Below are positions 54,039 to 62,795 of a stretch of 64,000 nucleotides of DNA, in pieces. The DNA lies in the NCBI RefSeq assembly GCF_023715105.1, contig NZ_JAMBNO010000016.1:62001-126000 (forward strand). Reading direction: 5' to 3'. The notes below the pieces were generated by a model. The model was not told where the DNA came from and did not search any database. It saw only the letters and a list, made by a program, of their open reading frames with translations. The number at the start of each line of letters is the position of its first letter. Positions within the stretch are counted from its first letter, which is position 1. The stretch is from Hydrogenophaga intermedia (GTDB lineage Bacteria > Pseudomonadota > Gammaproteobacteria > Burkholderiales > Burkholderiaceae_C). The position numbers and the translations under genes are program-made.

Positions 54039-54596
54039 ATGAACGACATCGTCAAGGAACTCGGCCTGCTGACGCTGGGTACACGCCTGAAGCGCCTGGG
54101 CGAGCGGCTGCAGGCGCAGACACAGGAGATTCTGGATGCCCACGGCACAAGCGCGCCGGCTGCTCACCAGCCGGCGCTTGCCGCCATCGACACGCTCGGG
54201 CCACTGACCGTGGGGGACCTGGCATGGGCACTGGGCATCAGCCAGCCCGGCGCCACCCGCCAGCTCAACCAGCTGCAGGCGGCAGGCCTGGTGCAGGCGC
54301 TGCAGTCCAGTGCCGATCTGCGTCTGCGCACCGTGGCGCTGACCCCCCTGGGCCGCGAACACGTGGCCCTCGCGCGCCACCGGGTCTGGCCGGCCGTGGA
54401 AGCCGCGGTGGCCAGTGCTTGCGGGGGCCATGGCATGGCGCTCCTGGCGCAGCTTGATGCGCTGGAGGCAGCGCTGGGTGAGTCGCCGCTGCCGCAACGC
54501 GCCCCGCGGGCGCAACCCACGCCAGGCACCGACCCGGCACCCACCAGAGAACCCCGTGGACACCACGCACCCCGCTCACCCCACACACCCACTTGA
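54039..54596 (+). CDS. MarR-like winged-helix transcriptional regulator
   Basis: 185 residues. The winged helix covers about residues 45-110: IDTLGPLTVGDLAWALGISQ, PGATRQLNQLQAAGLVQALQ, then SSADLRLRTVALTPLGREHV. The N-terminal ~40 residues are dimerisation helices. The last ~35 residues are Pro/Arg/His-rich and look disordered; they are the part that overlaps the GNAT gene by 41 bp. The coupling implies joint expression and perhaps a regulator of the acetyltransferase. The ligand is unknown. Confidence 0.82.
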   Translation: MNDIVKELGLLTLGTRLKRLGERLQAQTQEILDAHGTSAPAAHQPALAAIDTLGPLTVGDLAWALGISQPGATRQLNQLQAAGLVQALQSSADLRLRTVALTPLGREHVALARHRVWPAVEAAVASACGGHGMALLAQLDALEAALGESPLPQRAPRAQPTPGTDPAPTREPRGHHAPRSPHTPT

Positions 54597-55269
54597 CCGC
54601 CCGGTGTGGGCCACATTGGTCGGCCCGCACAGGCACCTGGCCGAGGGTCAGGGGCTCGCCCGGCGCTACGCTGAAGACGTCAACCTGTTCGCCGACACGC
54701 TGGACGACGGGCCACAGGCGCAGTCGGCCCTGGTCGCGCTGGTGCAGCCGGGTCAGACCATCGCGCTGCTGCGGGCCGCCGAGATCGCGGTCCCCGCGGG
54801 CCTGCGCGTGACAAGGCAGGCCCCCGGGGTGCAGATGGTGGCCACGCGCGATCTGCAAGGCGAGGCGAACGCCGATGAGGTCGTCGATCTCGGCGAGGAC
54901 GACGCGCCCGACATGCTGGCGCTGGCCCGGCTCACCGAGCCGGGGCCGTTTCTGGCGCGCACGCACGCGATGGGCGGTTTCGTGGGCATCCGCCGCGGCG
55001 GGCGGCTGCTGGCCATGGCCGGCGAGCGGCTGCGCCCGCCGGGATACGTGGAGGTCAGCGGGGTGTGCACCCACCCCGACGCGCGCGGCCAAGGGCTGGC
55101 GCGGCGCCTGTCGGCAGTGGTGGCGGCCCGCATCCAGGCGCGCGGGGAACAGCCGTTTCTGCACGCCTGGCAAACCAACGCGCCCGCCATCTCGCTGTAC
55201 GAATCCCTCGGGTTTCGCCTGCGAACCCGGGTACAGGTGGCCATGCTGGAGAACCTCGCGGGCGGTTGA
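54556..55269 (+). CDS. GNAT-family N-acetyltransferase (FR47-like)
   Basis: 237 residues. The acetyl-CoA-binding motif GVCTHPDARGQGLARRLSAV is followed by FLHAWQTNAPAISLYESLGF. These are typical of FR47-like GNAT enzymes. The N-terminal half is not closely related to any enzyme I recognise. The start is taken at GTG 54556, inside the 3' end of the MarR-like gene. Substrate unknown. The rpoH CIRCE operator begins 18 bp after its stop. Confidence 0.82.
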   Translation: MDTTHPAHPTHPLDRPVWATLVGPHRHLAEGQGLARRYAEDVNLFADTLDDGPQAQSALVALVQPGQTIALLRAAEIAVPAGLRVTRQAPGVQMVATRDLQGEANADEVVDLGEDDAPDMLALARLTEPGPFLARTHAMGGFVGIRRGGRLLAMAGERLRPPGYVEVSGVCTHPDARGQGLARRLSAVVAARIQARGEQPFLHAWQTNAPAISLYESLGFRLRTRVQVAMLENLAGG

Positions 55270-55287
55270 GGCGACGGAACTTCGGCT

Positions 55288-55314
55288 TTAGCACTCCCTC
55301 CAAGCGAGTGCTAA
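55288..55314. promoter_or_regulatory. Perfect CIRCE operator (HrcA-binding site) upstream of rpoH
   Basis: TTAGCACTC - 9 bp - GAGTGCTAA matches the CIRCE consensus at all 18 positions and with the canonical spacer length. It overlaps TAATAT (55312-55317), a plausible -10 box. The rpoH ATG lies 32 bp downstream. HrcA, encoded at 15397-16407, should repress rpoH here. Confidence 0.95.
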
Positions 55315-55346
55315 TATTCCCCCCTGATCACCTGAGGAGGTCATCC

Positions 55347-56303
55347 ATGTCCCAACCGCTTGCTGTTGCGAACGCCGCTTCCACCGGTGCGCTGGCCGTC
55401 GCCAGCCCGTGGAGCCGCTCCCTCACGCTGCCGCCGCTGGGCAATCTGGACGCCTATATCTCCGCCGTCAACCGCCTGCCCTTGCTCACCCTTGAGGAGG
55501 AGCAGGAGGCCGCGCGGCGCCTGCGCGACCACAACGACCTCGACGCCGCCGGCCGCCTGGTGATGTCGCACCTGCGGCTGGTGGTCTCCATCTCGCGCCA
55601 ATACCTGGGCTATGGCCTGCCTCACGGCGACCTGATCCAGGAGGGCAACGTGGGCCTGATGAAAGCCGTCAAGCGCTTCGACCCCGAGCAGGGCGTGCGC
55701 CTGGTGAGCTACGCCATTCACTGGATCAAGGCCGAGATCCACGAATACATTCTGAAGAACTGGCGCATGGTCAAGCTGGCCACCACCAAGGCCCAGCGCA
55801 AACTGTTCTTCAACCTGCGCTCGCGCAAGCAGGGCCTGCGCGCCGACGCCGTCGATGGCGAGACGCACCGCGAGGTGCTCAACGACGCCGAGGTCGGTCT
55901 GGTGGCGCGCGAGCTCAACGTGAAGCCGCAGGAGGTGCGCGAGATGGAAACGCGCCTGGCCGGCGGTGACGTGGTGCTCGACCCCACCCCGGGCGACGAC
56001 GGCGAGGATGCCTTCGGGCCGATCGCGTACCTGGCCGATGCGACGCACGAACCGACCGCGATGATCGAATCGGCCCAGCGTGACCGTCTGGCCACGGACG
56101 GCATCGCGCAGGCCATGGGCGAACTCGACGAGCGCTCGCGGCGCATCGTGAGCGAGCGCTGGCTCAAGGTCAACGACGACGGCTCGGGCGGCATGACGCT
56201 GCACGAACTGGCCAGCGAGTACGGCGTGAGCGCCGAGCGCATTCGCCAGATCGAGGTGGCGGCCATGAAGAAGATGCGCAAGGCGCTCGCCGCCTACGCC
56301 TGA
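55347..56303 (+). CDS. rpoH: RNA polymerase heat-shock sigma factor (sigma-32)
   Basis: 318 residues. It directs RNA polymerase to heat-shock promoters. Region 2 contains LRLVVSISRQYLGYGLPHGD and LIQEGNVGLMKAVKRFDPEQ. The RpoH box QRKLFFNLR (150-158) is diagnostic. Region 4 ends with SAERIRQIEVAAMKKMRKAL. GAGGAGG precedes ATG 55347. The perfect CIRCE upstream adds HrcA repression to the usual stability control of sigma-32. A short GNAT gene precedes it, and the 7TM-DISM gene follows after 32 bp. Confidence 0.97.
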   Translation: MSQPLAVANAASTGALAVASPWSRSLTLPPLGNLDAYISAVNRLPLLTLEEEQEAARRLRDHNDLDAAGRLVMSHLRLVVSISRQYLGYGLPHGDLIQEGNVGLMKAVKRFDPEQGVRLVSYAIHWIKAEIHEYILKNWRMVKLATTKAQRKLFFNLRSRKQGLRADAVDGETHREVLNDAEVGLVARELNVKPQEVREMETRLAGGDVVLDPTPGDDGEDAFGPIAYLADATHEPTAMIESAQRDRLATDGIAQAMGELDERSRRIVSERWLKVNDDGSGGMTLHELASEYGVSAERIRQIEVAAMKKMRKALAAYA

Positions 56304-56335
56304 GCCTGCCGGCGCGACGGCACAATCGCGCCACC

Positions 56336-58096
56336 ATGGATTCGATGTTTCTGCGGCGCCTGCGCGCCGCCACCGGCCTGCTGTGCCTGGCCTTGCTCTG
56401 CGCCACCACCCCTGCCGCGATCGGCGCTGCGGGTACGTTCGCCGAACCCGAGCCGATCGTGCTCGGCGAACGCACCGCAACCCTGCCCCTGGCCGGCCAC
56501 AGCCAGCAACTCATCGACCCAGGCGGCGATCTCGGCATTGAGGAAATCGAGGCCGACCGCCACGACCTGCCCTGGCAGCCGCGTGGCGTGGGCGACCGGG
56601 TGCGGCTGGACGGCAGTGCCGCACTCTGGGTGCGCTTCGACGTCCGGATGCAGCGGGTCGATGCGCACTGGGAGCTCGAGCTCGCCCGCTCGGGCACCGA
56701 CCTGATATCCCTGTACCACCGCGACGCGCAGGGCCGCTGGCGCGTGCAACACGCCGGCGACCGCCTGCCTGTGCGCGACTGGGCCAACCCCGATCGCTAC
56801 CCCGTCTTCGGACTGGACGCGCGCGCCGACGAAACGGTGCGCTATTGGGTGCGCATCGAGCACGCGCGCGTGCCGTTCTCGGGCGAGTTGCGGCTGCACG
56901 ACCACAACCACCTGCGCGAGGAGCGCATCCAGCAGCAATTCGCGCTCGGCGCCTACTTCGGCATGACCACGCTGTTGCTGCTGGTGGCGCTGGTGAACAC
57001 GGTGGTGTTTCGCGACGCGGCCTTCGCGGCCTATGCCATCTACATCGGCCTGCTCGGGCTGGGCCTGGCGGCCTCACTGGGCGTGGGCGGGCAGTTCCTG
57101 TGGCCGGGTCTGGCGCGCTGGAACCAGGTGGCGGAGTTCGTGCTGCTGCCGCTCATGGGCGTGGCCGCGGTGCTGTTCGTGCGACAGGTGCTGCAGCCAC
57201 GGCGCATCGGGCGCACGCTGGATCGGCTTTGCCTGATCCTGGCGCCGCTGTGGTTGGCGGTGGTGGGTTGGGACCTGCTGCTGCCCAGCCAGGCGAGCCT
57301 GAACACCGGCACCGCCGTGGGCGCGATGGCCATGGCCCTGGTGGCCGCCATGCTCTGGGCGGGCTGGCGCAGCGGTGAAACCTGGGTGCGCTGGTTCGTG
57401 CTGGGCATCATGCCGGTGCTGCTGGCCAGCGCCTTGCCGGTGATGCGCAACTTCAACCTCATCTCGTCGGGCCTGCTCTCCCAGTACGGCATGGTGTTCG
57501 CTGCCGCGCTGGAAGCCCCGCTGCTCATCTACGCGCTGCTGCAACGCTCGCAATTGCTGCACGAATCTCAGGTTCGGGCCCGCGCCCTGGAGCGCACGGA
57601 ACCCCTCACCGGGCTGACCTGGCGCGAGCACTTTCTGCTGCGCTTGCACGACAGCCTGGTGCGCGCACAACGCTACGGCCATCAGAGCGCGTTGATGCTG
57701 GTGCATCTGGACAACCACGCCGACATCCTGGGGCGCCACGGACGCGAGGTGGCCGACCGCGCGCTGGTGGTGACTGCCTCGCTGCTGCGCTCGCTGGCGC
57801 GCGACGTCGACACCGCGGCGCGCATCGACGACGACAGCCTCGTGCTGTTGATGGAAGGCCCCATCAAGGAGATCCAGGCGCTGAACACGGCCACCAGCCT
57901 CGTCGCCGCGGGGCTGCGCTCGTCGCCACGGCTGCCGCCGGGAACGGTGCTGCGTTTGCAGGTGGTCGTGGCGCTGCTGCCGGACGCGCGCGGCGACCTT
58001 GGCCAGGACGCCAACGCCCACCTGGAGTGGATGCGCCAGGGCATGCTCACGCTCGGCGCCGACGAGCGCAAGGCGATCCTGCGGCTGAACTTTTGA
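56336..58096 (+). CDS. 7TM-DISM membrane receptor with degenerate GGDEF domain
   Basis: 586 residues. A signal peptide is followed by a 7TMR-DISM extracellular domain (about 40-190, with ALWVRFDVRMQ and RYWVRIEH) and seven transmembrane helices (about 200-410). A short coiled segment (RSQLLHESQVRARALERTEP) leads into a GGDEF-like domain from ~420. Where a diguanylate cyclase has RxGGDEF, this protein has RIDDDSLVLLM (from residue 496), so it is unlikely to make cyclic-di-GMP. It may be a receptor or scaffold. It is 32 bp downstream of rpoH. The signal is unknown; related DISM receptors bind carbohydrate-like ligands. Confidence 0.83.
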   Translation: MDSMFLRRLRAATGLLCLALLCATTPAAIGAAGTFAEPEPIVLGERTATLPLAGHSQQLIDPGGDLGIEEIEADRHDLPWQPRGVGDRVRLDGSAALWVRFDVRMQRVDAHWELELARSGTDLISLYHRDAQGRWRVQHAGDRLPVRDWANPDRYPVFGLDARADETVRYWVRIEHARVPFSGELRLHDHNHLREERIQQQFALGAYFGMTTLLLLVALVNTVVFRDAAFAAYAIYIGLLGLGLAASLGVGGQFLWPGLARWNQVAEFVLLPLMGVAAVLFVRQVLQPRRIGRTLDRLCLILAPLWLAVVGWDLLLPSQASLNTGTAVGAMAMALVAAMLWAGWRSGETWVRWFVLGIMPVLLASALPVMRNFNLISSGLLSQYGMVFAAALEAPLLIYALLQRSQLLHESQVRARALERTEPLTGLTWREHFLLRLHDSLVRAQRYGHQSALMLVHLDNHADILGRHGREVADRALVVTASLLRSLARDVDTAARIDDDSLVLLMEGPIKEIQALNTATSLVAAGLRSSPRLPPGTVLRLQVVVALLPDARGDLGQDANAHLEWMRQGMLTLGADERKAILRLNF

Positions 58097-58200
58097 GCTT
58101 GATCAAGGGCGGCGTCCACGCGCATTGACGCCACGCCTCGAGTCCTCGCAGTATCAGCCGCGCGCCGCACCGCGGGGCCTTGCATCCAAGGGACACTGTG

Positions 58201-59646
58201 ATGAAGCGAGCGACCGGTTGGGCACTTCTGTACCTGGGGCTGCTGTTGTTGCCCGTTGCGGTTGGCATGTGGGCGCAGCGTGCCGGCGGGCTGGAACACC
58301 GCCCCTGGCTGGACGACTGGGCGGCCGGTCTGGGCATGATGGGTTTCTGCGCCGTGCTGCTGTCGTTCTTTCTGCTGGGCCGCTTCTCGCTGCTCTCGAC
58401 CCGGCTGGGCAGCGACCGCCTCATGCTGGCCCACCAGCTGTTTGCCCGCACGGCCGTGGCAATGCTGCTGCTTCACCCCTTCTTCTACACCTTGTGGGAC
58501 GCACCGCCCGGCCCGGTGGATGCCTCGGCGGCCAGGGCCTTGCGCATCGGCGCCGGCGATTGGGGGCTGGCCACCGGCCTGCTGGCGCTTGGCGCCCTGC
58601 TGGCACTGGTGGCCACGGCCATCTGGCGCCCGCGCAGCGACATGGCGTACCCGCGCTGGCGCCTGCTGCACGCAGCGCTGGCGCTGGCGGTGCTGGGGCT
58701 GGGGTTGCACCACACCCTGGTCTCCGGCCGCTACGCGCAACTACCGGCGGTGGCGCTGCTGTGGTGGTTGCTGGCCGCAGCGGCCCTGTGCTCGCTACTG
58801 TGGGTGCATGCCGTGCGGCCGCTGTGGCTGGCGGTGCGGCCATACCGGATCACCCGCCTGGAGCCGGCCGCGGAGCGGATCTGGCTGCTGGAGGTCTCGC
58901 CCACCCGCCGCCCTCGTCGGGCGTTTCGGGCGGGTCAGTTTGCCTGGATCCGGCTCGGCCACCTGCGCGCGTACGACGACAACCCGTTCTCGCTGAGTCG
59001 GGCAAACGACGTGCAAGGCCGCTTGCAGTTCCTGATCAAGGAGGCCGGCGACATGACGGGCAGCCTGTCGCAGCACCGCCCCGGCGATACGGTGCATGTC
59101 GACGGTCCCCACGGGCAGTTCGCCTGGCCCCCCGACGCGCCGGCCATCGTGATGCACGCGGGTGGCATCGGGGTGGCCCCCTTTGTGGCACTGTTGGCCG
59201 ATGCGGTGGCACGTGGTGACCCACGGCCGATACGTCTCATCTACGCAGACCGATCGGCCGCGCAGATGATCGACCTCGAGGGCTTGAGCGGCGCCAGCGC
59301 ACTGGCCGATTTCGCCTGCGTGCCGATGGTCGAACGCCCCGCGCCGGGTTGGCAGGGGCTGAGCGGTCGCCTCGATGCGGCCGGTGTGCAGGCCTGCCTC
59401 ACCCACACGGCCGTGGCGCCCTGGGCCGCACAGGCCACGCACATGGTGTGCGGTCCGGAGCCGATGATGGACGCGGTGGAGTCGGCGCTTGTGGCACACG
59501 GCGTGCCCGGCGAGCGGATCGTGTCGGAACACTTCCGCTACGACTTCGCCGGTCGCTCACCACGGTCGCTGGCGATCAGGCGCGCGTGGTGGGCCCTCTC
59601 GGCCACCAGCCTGCTGGCCCTGGCGCTGGCCCTCGCCTGGCGCTGA
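58201..59646 (+). CDS. Ferric-reductase-like transmembrane oxidoreductase (ferredoxin-reductase fold)
   Basis: 481 residues. The N-terminal ~220 residues hold about six transmembrane helices with candidate heme histidines in LMLAHQLFARTAVAMLLLHP and LGLHHTLVSGRY. The C-terminal cytoplasmic half has an FAD-binding beta barrel (FRAGQFAWIRLG, then DDNPFSLSRAN) and an NAD(P)H site (MHAGGIGVAPFVALLADAV, CGPEPMMDAVESAL). It would carry electrons from NAD(P)H across the membrane, for example to ferric iron. One further hydrophobic helix lies at the extreme C-terminus. It abuts lysS convergently with 2 bp between. Confidence 0.85.
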   Translation: MKRATGWALLYLGLLLLPVAVGMWAQRAGGLEHRPWLDDWAAGLGMMGFCAVLLSFFLLGRFSLLSTRLGSDRLMLAHQLFARTAVAMLLLHPFFYTLWDAPPGPVDASAARALRIGAGDWGLATGLLALGALLALVATAIWRPRSDMAYPRWRLLHAALALAVLGLGLHHTLVSGRYAQLPAVALLWWLLAAAALCSLLWVHAVRPLWLAVRPYRITRLEPAAERIWLLEVSPTRRPRRAFRAGQFAWIRLGHLRAYDDNPFSLSRANDVQGRLQFLIKEAGDMTGSLSQHRPGDTVHVDGPHGQFAWPPDAPAIVMHAGGIGVAPFVALLADAVARGDPRPIRLIYADRSAAQMIDLEGLSGASALADFACVPMVERPAPGWQGLSGRLDAAGVQACLTHTAVAPWAAQATHMVCGPEPMMDAVESALVAHGVPGERIVSEHFRYDFAGRSPRSLAIRRAWWALSATSLLALALALAWR

Positions 59647-59648
59647 GT

Positions 59649-61202
59649 TCAGCTCTCGCGGCGCAATGCCGGGAACAGGATCACGTCACGGATGCTGGGG
59701 CTGTCGGTCAGCAGCATCATGAGGCGGTCGATGCCGACGCCGCAGCCGCCCGCGGGCGGCATGCCGTATTCAAGCGCGCGGATGTAGTCGGCGTCGAAGT
59801 GCATGGCCTCGTCGTCACCACCGTCTTTGGCCGCCACCTGCGCGTGGAAGCGCGCCGCCTGGTCCTCGGCATCGTTGAGTTCGGAGAACGCATTGCCGAA
59901 CTCGCGGCCGGTAATGTAGAGCTCGAAGCGCTCCGTCACCTCGGGTCGCGCGTCGTTGGCACGCGCCAGCGGCGAGATTTCCGTCGGGTGGTCCATGATG
60001 AAGGTCGGGTTCCACAACTCGCTCTCGACCTTCTCCTCGAAGAACAGCACCTGCAGCGAGGCCAGGCTGCGCGCGGACAATTGGTCCTTCTCTTCGGTGA
60101 GACCGAGTTTGCGCAGCTGGCCGCGCAGCCATTCGGGGTCGTCCACGTTGGCGCCCGCATCGGTGTACTTGACGATCGCATCCCGAATGGTGAGCCGCTC
60201 GAAAGGCGAATCGATATCGACCGTACGGCCCTGGTAAGTGACCTCACCATCACCGCGCACCGAACGCACCACATGACGGATGAGCTGCTCGGAGAAATCC
60301 ATGAGGTCGCGGTAATTCCAGTACGCCGCGTAGAACTCCATCATGGTGAACTCGGGGTTGTGACGCACCGAGATGCCTTCGTTGCGGAAGTTGCGGTTGA
60401 TCTCGAACACGCGCTCGAAACCGCCCACCAGCAAGCGCTTGAGGTAAAGCTCGGGCGCAATGCGCAGGAACATCTCCTGATCAAGCGCGTTGTGGTGCGT
60501 GACGAAGGGCTTGGCATTGGCCCCCCCCGGAATGGGGTGCAGCATGGGCGTCTCGACCTCGAGGAAGCCGTGGCCCACCATGAACTGGCGCAGGGCCGTG
60601 ACGGCCTGGCTGCGCGTGACGAAGCGCCGGCGCGCGCCCTCGTCGGTCATCAAGTCCACGTAACGTTGGCGGTACTTGATCTCCTGATCGTGCACACCGT
60701 GAAACTTGTCGGGCAGCGGGCGCAGGCTCTTGGTGAGCAGGCGGATGCGGTCCGCGTGAATGGTGAGCTCGCCGGTGCGGGTACGGAACAGCACACCCTC
60801 GGCGGCCACGATGTCGCCCAGGTCCCAGTGCTTGAAGGCGTTGTGCACCGCCTCGCCCACGCTGTCGTTGTTCAGGTAGATCTGGATGCGGCCACCGCTG
60901 GGGCCGAACGAGGCGTCCTGCAGCGTGGCGAAGCTGGCCTTGCCCATGACGCGCTTGAGCATCATGCGCCCGGCCACGCTGGCGCGCACCGGCGTGGCTT
61001 CGAGGTCTTCCTTGCTGGTCTCGCCGTGTGCGGCAAACAGCCCGGCCGCGTGGTCCTGCGGCTTGAAGTCGTTCGGGAAGGCCACCCCCTCGCCCCGCTT
61101 CTGCGCTTCGCGCAATGCCTTGAGTTTCTCGCGTCGCTCGGCGATCAGCTGGTTCTCGTCGTGCGCCACGGCGGCGGTGTCGGGGGTGTTGGCTTGGCTC
61201 AT
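59649..61202 (-). CDS. lysS: Lysyl-tRNA synthetase (class II)
   Basis: 517 residues. It is a class II aminoacyl-tRNA synthetase. The anticodon-binding OB-fold domain lies in about 60-170. Motif 2 is [20 protein letters not shown] with [12 protein letters not shown] following, and motif 3 is [20 protein letters not shown]. Start at 61202 ([14 protein letters not shown]). No Shine-Dalgarno-like sequence is visible between the ATG and a strong hairpin that ends 11 nt upstream, suggesting leader-based control or leaderless-like initiation. Very sure of function. Confidence 0.97.
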   Translation of the reverse strand: MSQANTPDTAAVAHDENQLIAERREKLKALREAQKRGEGVAFPNDFKPQDHAAGLFAAHGETSKEDLEATPVRASVAGRMMLKRVMGKASFATLQDASFGPSGGRIQIYLNNDSVGEAVHNAFKHWDLGDIVAAEGVLFRTRTGELTIHADRIRLLTKSLRPLPDKFHGVHDQEIKYRQRYVDLMTDEGARRRFVTRSQAVTALRQFMVGHGFLEVETPMLHPIPGGANAKPFVTHHNALDQEMFLRIAPELYLKRLLVGGFERVFEINRNFRNEGISVRHNPEFTMMEFYAAYWNYRDLMDFSEQLIRHVVRSVRGDGEVTYQGRTVDIDSPFERLTIRDAIVKYTDAGANVDDPEWLRGQLRKLGLTEEKDQLSARSLASLQVLFFEEKVESELWNPTFIMDHPTEISPLARANDARPEVTERFELYITGREFGNAFSELNDAEDQAARFHAQVAAKDGGDDEAMHFDADYIRALEYGMPPAGGCGVGIDRLMMLLTDSPSIRDVILFPALRRES

Positions 61203-61212
61203 GAAATGGAAA

Positions 61213-61245
61213 GCGGGTTGGGCGCCGAGGCGGCGCGCAACCCGC
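61213..61245 (-). other. Stable stem-loop in the lysS leader
   Basis: GCGGGTTG/CAACCCGC (8 bp) encloses a G-G mismatch (C-C on the lysS transcript) and a further 6-bp GCGCCG/CGGCGC helix with a 3-nt loop. On the lysS strand the hairpin is followed by TTTCCATTTC and the ATG. It could be a liv-operon terminator or a translational control element. Confidence 0.65.
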
Positions 61246-61282
61246 GATTGTAGTTTTGAGCGTCGATCCGCCCGGAATCAGC

Positions 61283-61999
61283 TCATTCGCCGAGGTAAGC
61301 AGCACGCACCTTGGGGTCGGTCAGCATCTGCTTCGCGTCGCCGCTCATGATGATCTCGCCCGAGTCCATCACGTAACCCCGATTGGCGATCTGCAGCGCG
61401 CGGCTGGCGTTCTGTTCCACGAGCAGGACGGTCACGCCCTGCGCAGAAACATCGCGGACCACCTCGAAGATCTTGTCGACCATGATGGGCGACAGGCCCA
61501 TCGAGGGCTCGTCGAGCAGCAGCACCTTGGGCTGACTCATCAGCGCGCGCGCCATGGCCAGCATCTGCTGCTCGCCGCCGCTCATGGTGCCGGCAAGCTG
61601 GTCCTTGCGTTCCTTCAGCCGCGGAAAGATGGTGAACATGCGATCGATATCGCGGGCGATGCCGGCCTTGTCGCTGCGCACGTAAGCGCCCATCTGCAGG
61701 TTCTCGGTGATGGACATGCGCGTGAAGACGCCGCGGCCTTCCGGCACCATGGCCAGGCCGGTCTTCACGAGATCCCACGCGCCCTTGCCGCGGATGCTCT
61801 TGCCCATGTATTCGACGTCGCCGTCTTCCATCGGCAACGAACCGGTGATGGCCTTCATGGTGGTCGTCTTGCCAGCACCGTTGGAGCCGATGAGCGAGAT
61901 CAGCTCGCCTTCGTTGACCTCGAGGTCGATACCCTTGACGGCCTTGATGCCGCCGTAGGAGACCTTCAGCCCTTTGACTTTGAGTAGCGTGTTTGCCAT
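61283..61999 (-). CDS. livF: Branched-chain amino-acid ABC transporter ATPase LivF
   Basis: 238 residues. Walker A is LIGSNGAGKTTTMKAITGSL, signature TMSGGEQQMLAMARALMSQP, Walker B VLLLDEPSMGLSP. LivF and LivG form the ATPase pair of an importer of branched-chain or other hydrophobic amino acids. It lies 15 bp downstream of livG and is the last gene of the livH-M-G-F operon seen here; a binding protein (livK/J) must lie outside the window. Very sure of family; ligand inferred. Confidence 0.93.
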   Translation of the reverse strand: MANTLLKVKGLKVSYGGIKAVKGIDLEVNEGELISLIGSNGAGKTTTMKAITGSLPMEDGDVEYMGKSIRGKGAWDLVKTGLAMVPEGRGVFTRMSITENLQMGAYVRSDKAGIARDIDRMFTIFPRLKERKDQLAGTMSGGEQQMLAMARALMSQPKVLLLDEPSMGLSPIMVDKIFEVVRDVSAQGVTVLLVEQNASRALQIANRGYVMDSGEIIMSGDAKQMLTDPKVRAAYLGE

Positions 62000-62014
62000 G
62001 ACTGTGTCTCTCGC

Positions 62015-62785
62015 TCAATGGCCACCGGTGCCGAGGTAGGCCTCGATGACTTTCGGGTCCTTCTGCACCTCCGCCGGCGTGCCGGTGGAGAGCTGCTTGC
62101 CGTAATCGAGCACGGTCACACGGTCGCACAGGCCCATGACCAGCTTCACGTCGTGCTCGATCAGCAGGATGGTCCGGTTGTCGTTGCGGATGCGGTCGAT
62201 GAGCTCGCGCAGTTGCACTTTCTCGGTGGCGTTCATGCCCGCGGCGGGCTCGTCGAGCGCAATGAGCTGGGGGTCGGTCGCCAGGGCGCGCGCGATCTCC
62301 AGGCGGCGCTGGTCGCCGTAGCTCAGGGTGCGCGACTTGTAGTCGGCGAACTTGCCGATGCCCACGTAGTCGAGCAGTTCCTGCGCGCGCTCGGCAATCG
62401 CGCGCTCCTCGCGCTTGAAGCCGGGCGTGCGGATGATGGCGCCCAGCAGACCGGATTGCGAGCGCACGTGACGCCCCACCATTACGTTCTCGAGGGCCGT
62501 CATCTCGGCAAACAGGCGGATGTTCTGGAACGTGCGTGCGATGCCGGCTTTGGCGACCTCGTGCACCGCGGTGGGGGTGTAGGCCTTGCCCGCGAGCTCG
62601 AAGCTGCCACTGTCGGGCGTGTACAGCCCCGTGAGCACGTTGAAGAACGTGGTCTTGCCCGCACCGTTGGGGCCGATGAGGCCGTAGACCTGGCCGCGCT
62701 TGATCTCGATGCCGACGTCGCTCAGGGCCTGCAGGCCGCCGAAGCGCTTGGAAACGTTGGCCACTTTCAGAATGGTTTCGCTCAT
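62015..62785 (-). CDS. livG: Branched-chain amino-acid ABC transporter ATPase LivG
   Basis: 256 residues. Walker A is LIGPNGAGKTTFFNVLTGLY, followed by the LivG-typical GIARTFQNIRLFAEMTALEN, signature TLSYGDQRRLEIARALATDP (LSYG in place of LSGG, usual for LivG) and ALDEPAAGMNATEKVQL. It partners LivF. It sits 10 bp after livM and 15 bp before livF, all on the minus strand. Confidence 0.94.
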   Translation of the reverse strand: MSETILKVANVSKRFGGLQALSDVGIEIKRGQVYGLIGPNGAGKTTFFNVLTGLYTPDSGSFELAGKAYTPTAVHEVAKAGIARTFQNIRLFAEMTALENVMVGRHVRSQSGLLGAIIRTPGFKREERAIAERAQELLDYVGIGKFADYKSRTLSYGDQRRLEIARALATDPQLIALDEPAAGMNATEKVQLRELIDRIRNDNRTILLIEHDVKLVMGLCDRVTVLDYGKQLSTGTPAEVQKDPKVIEAYLGTGGH

Positions 62786-62795
62786 GCCACGCTCC

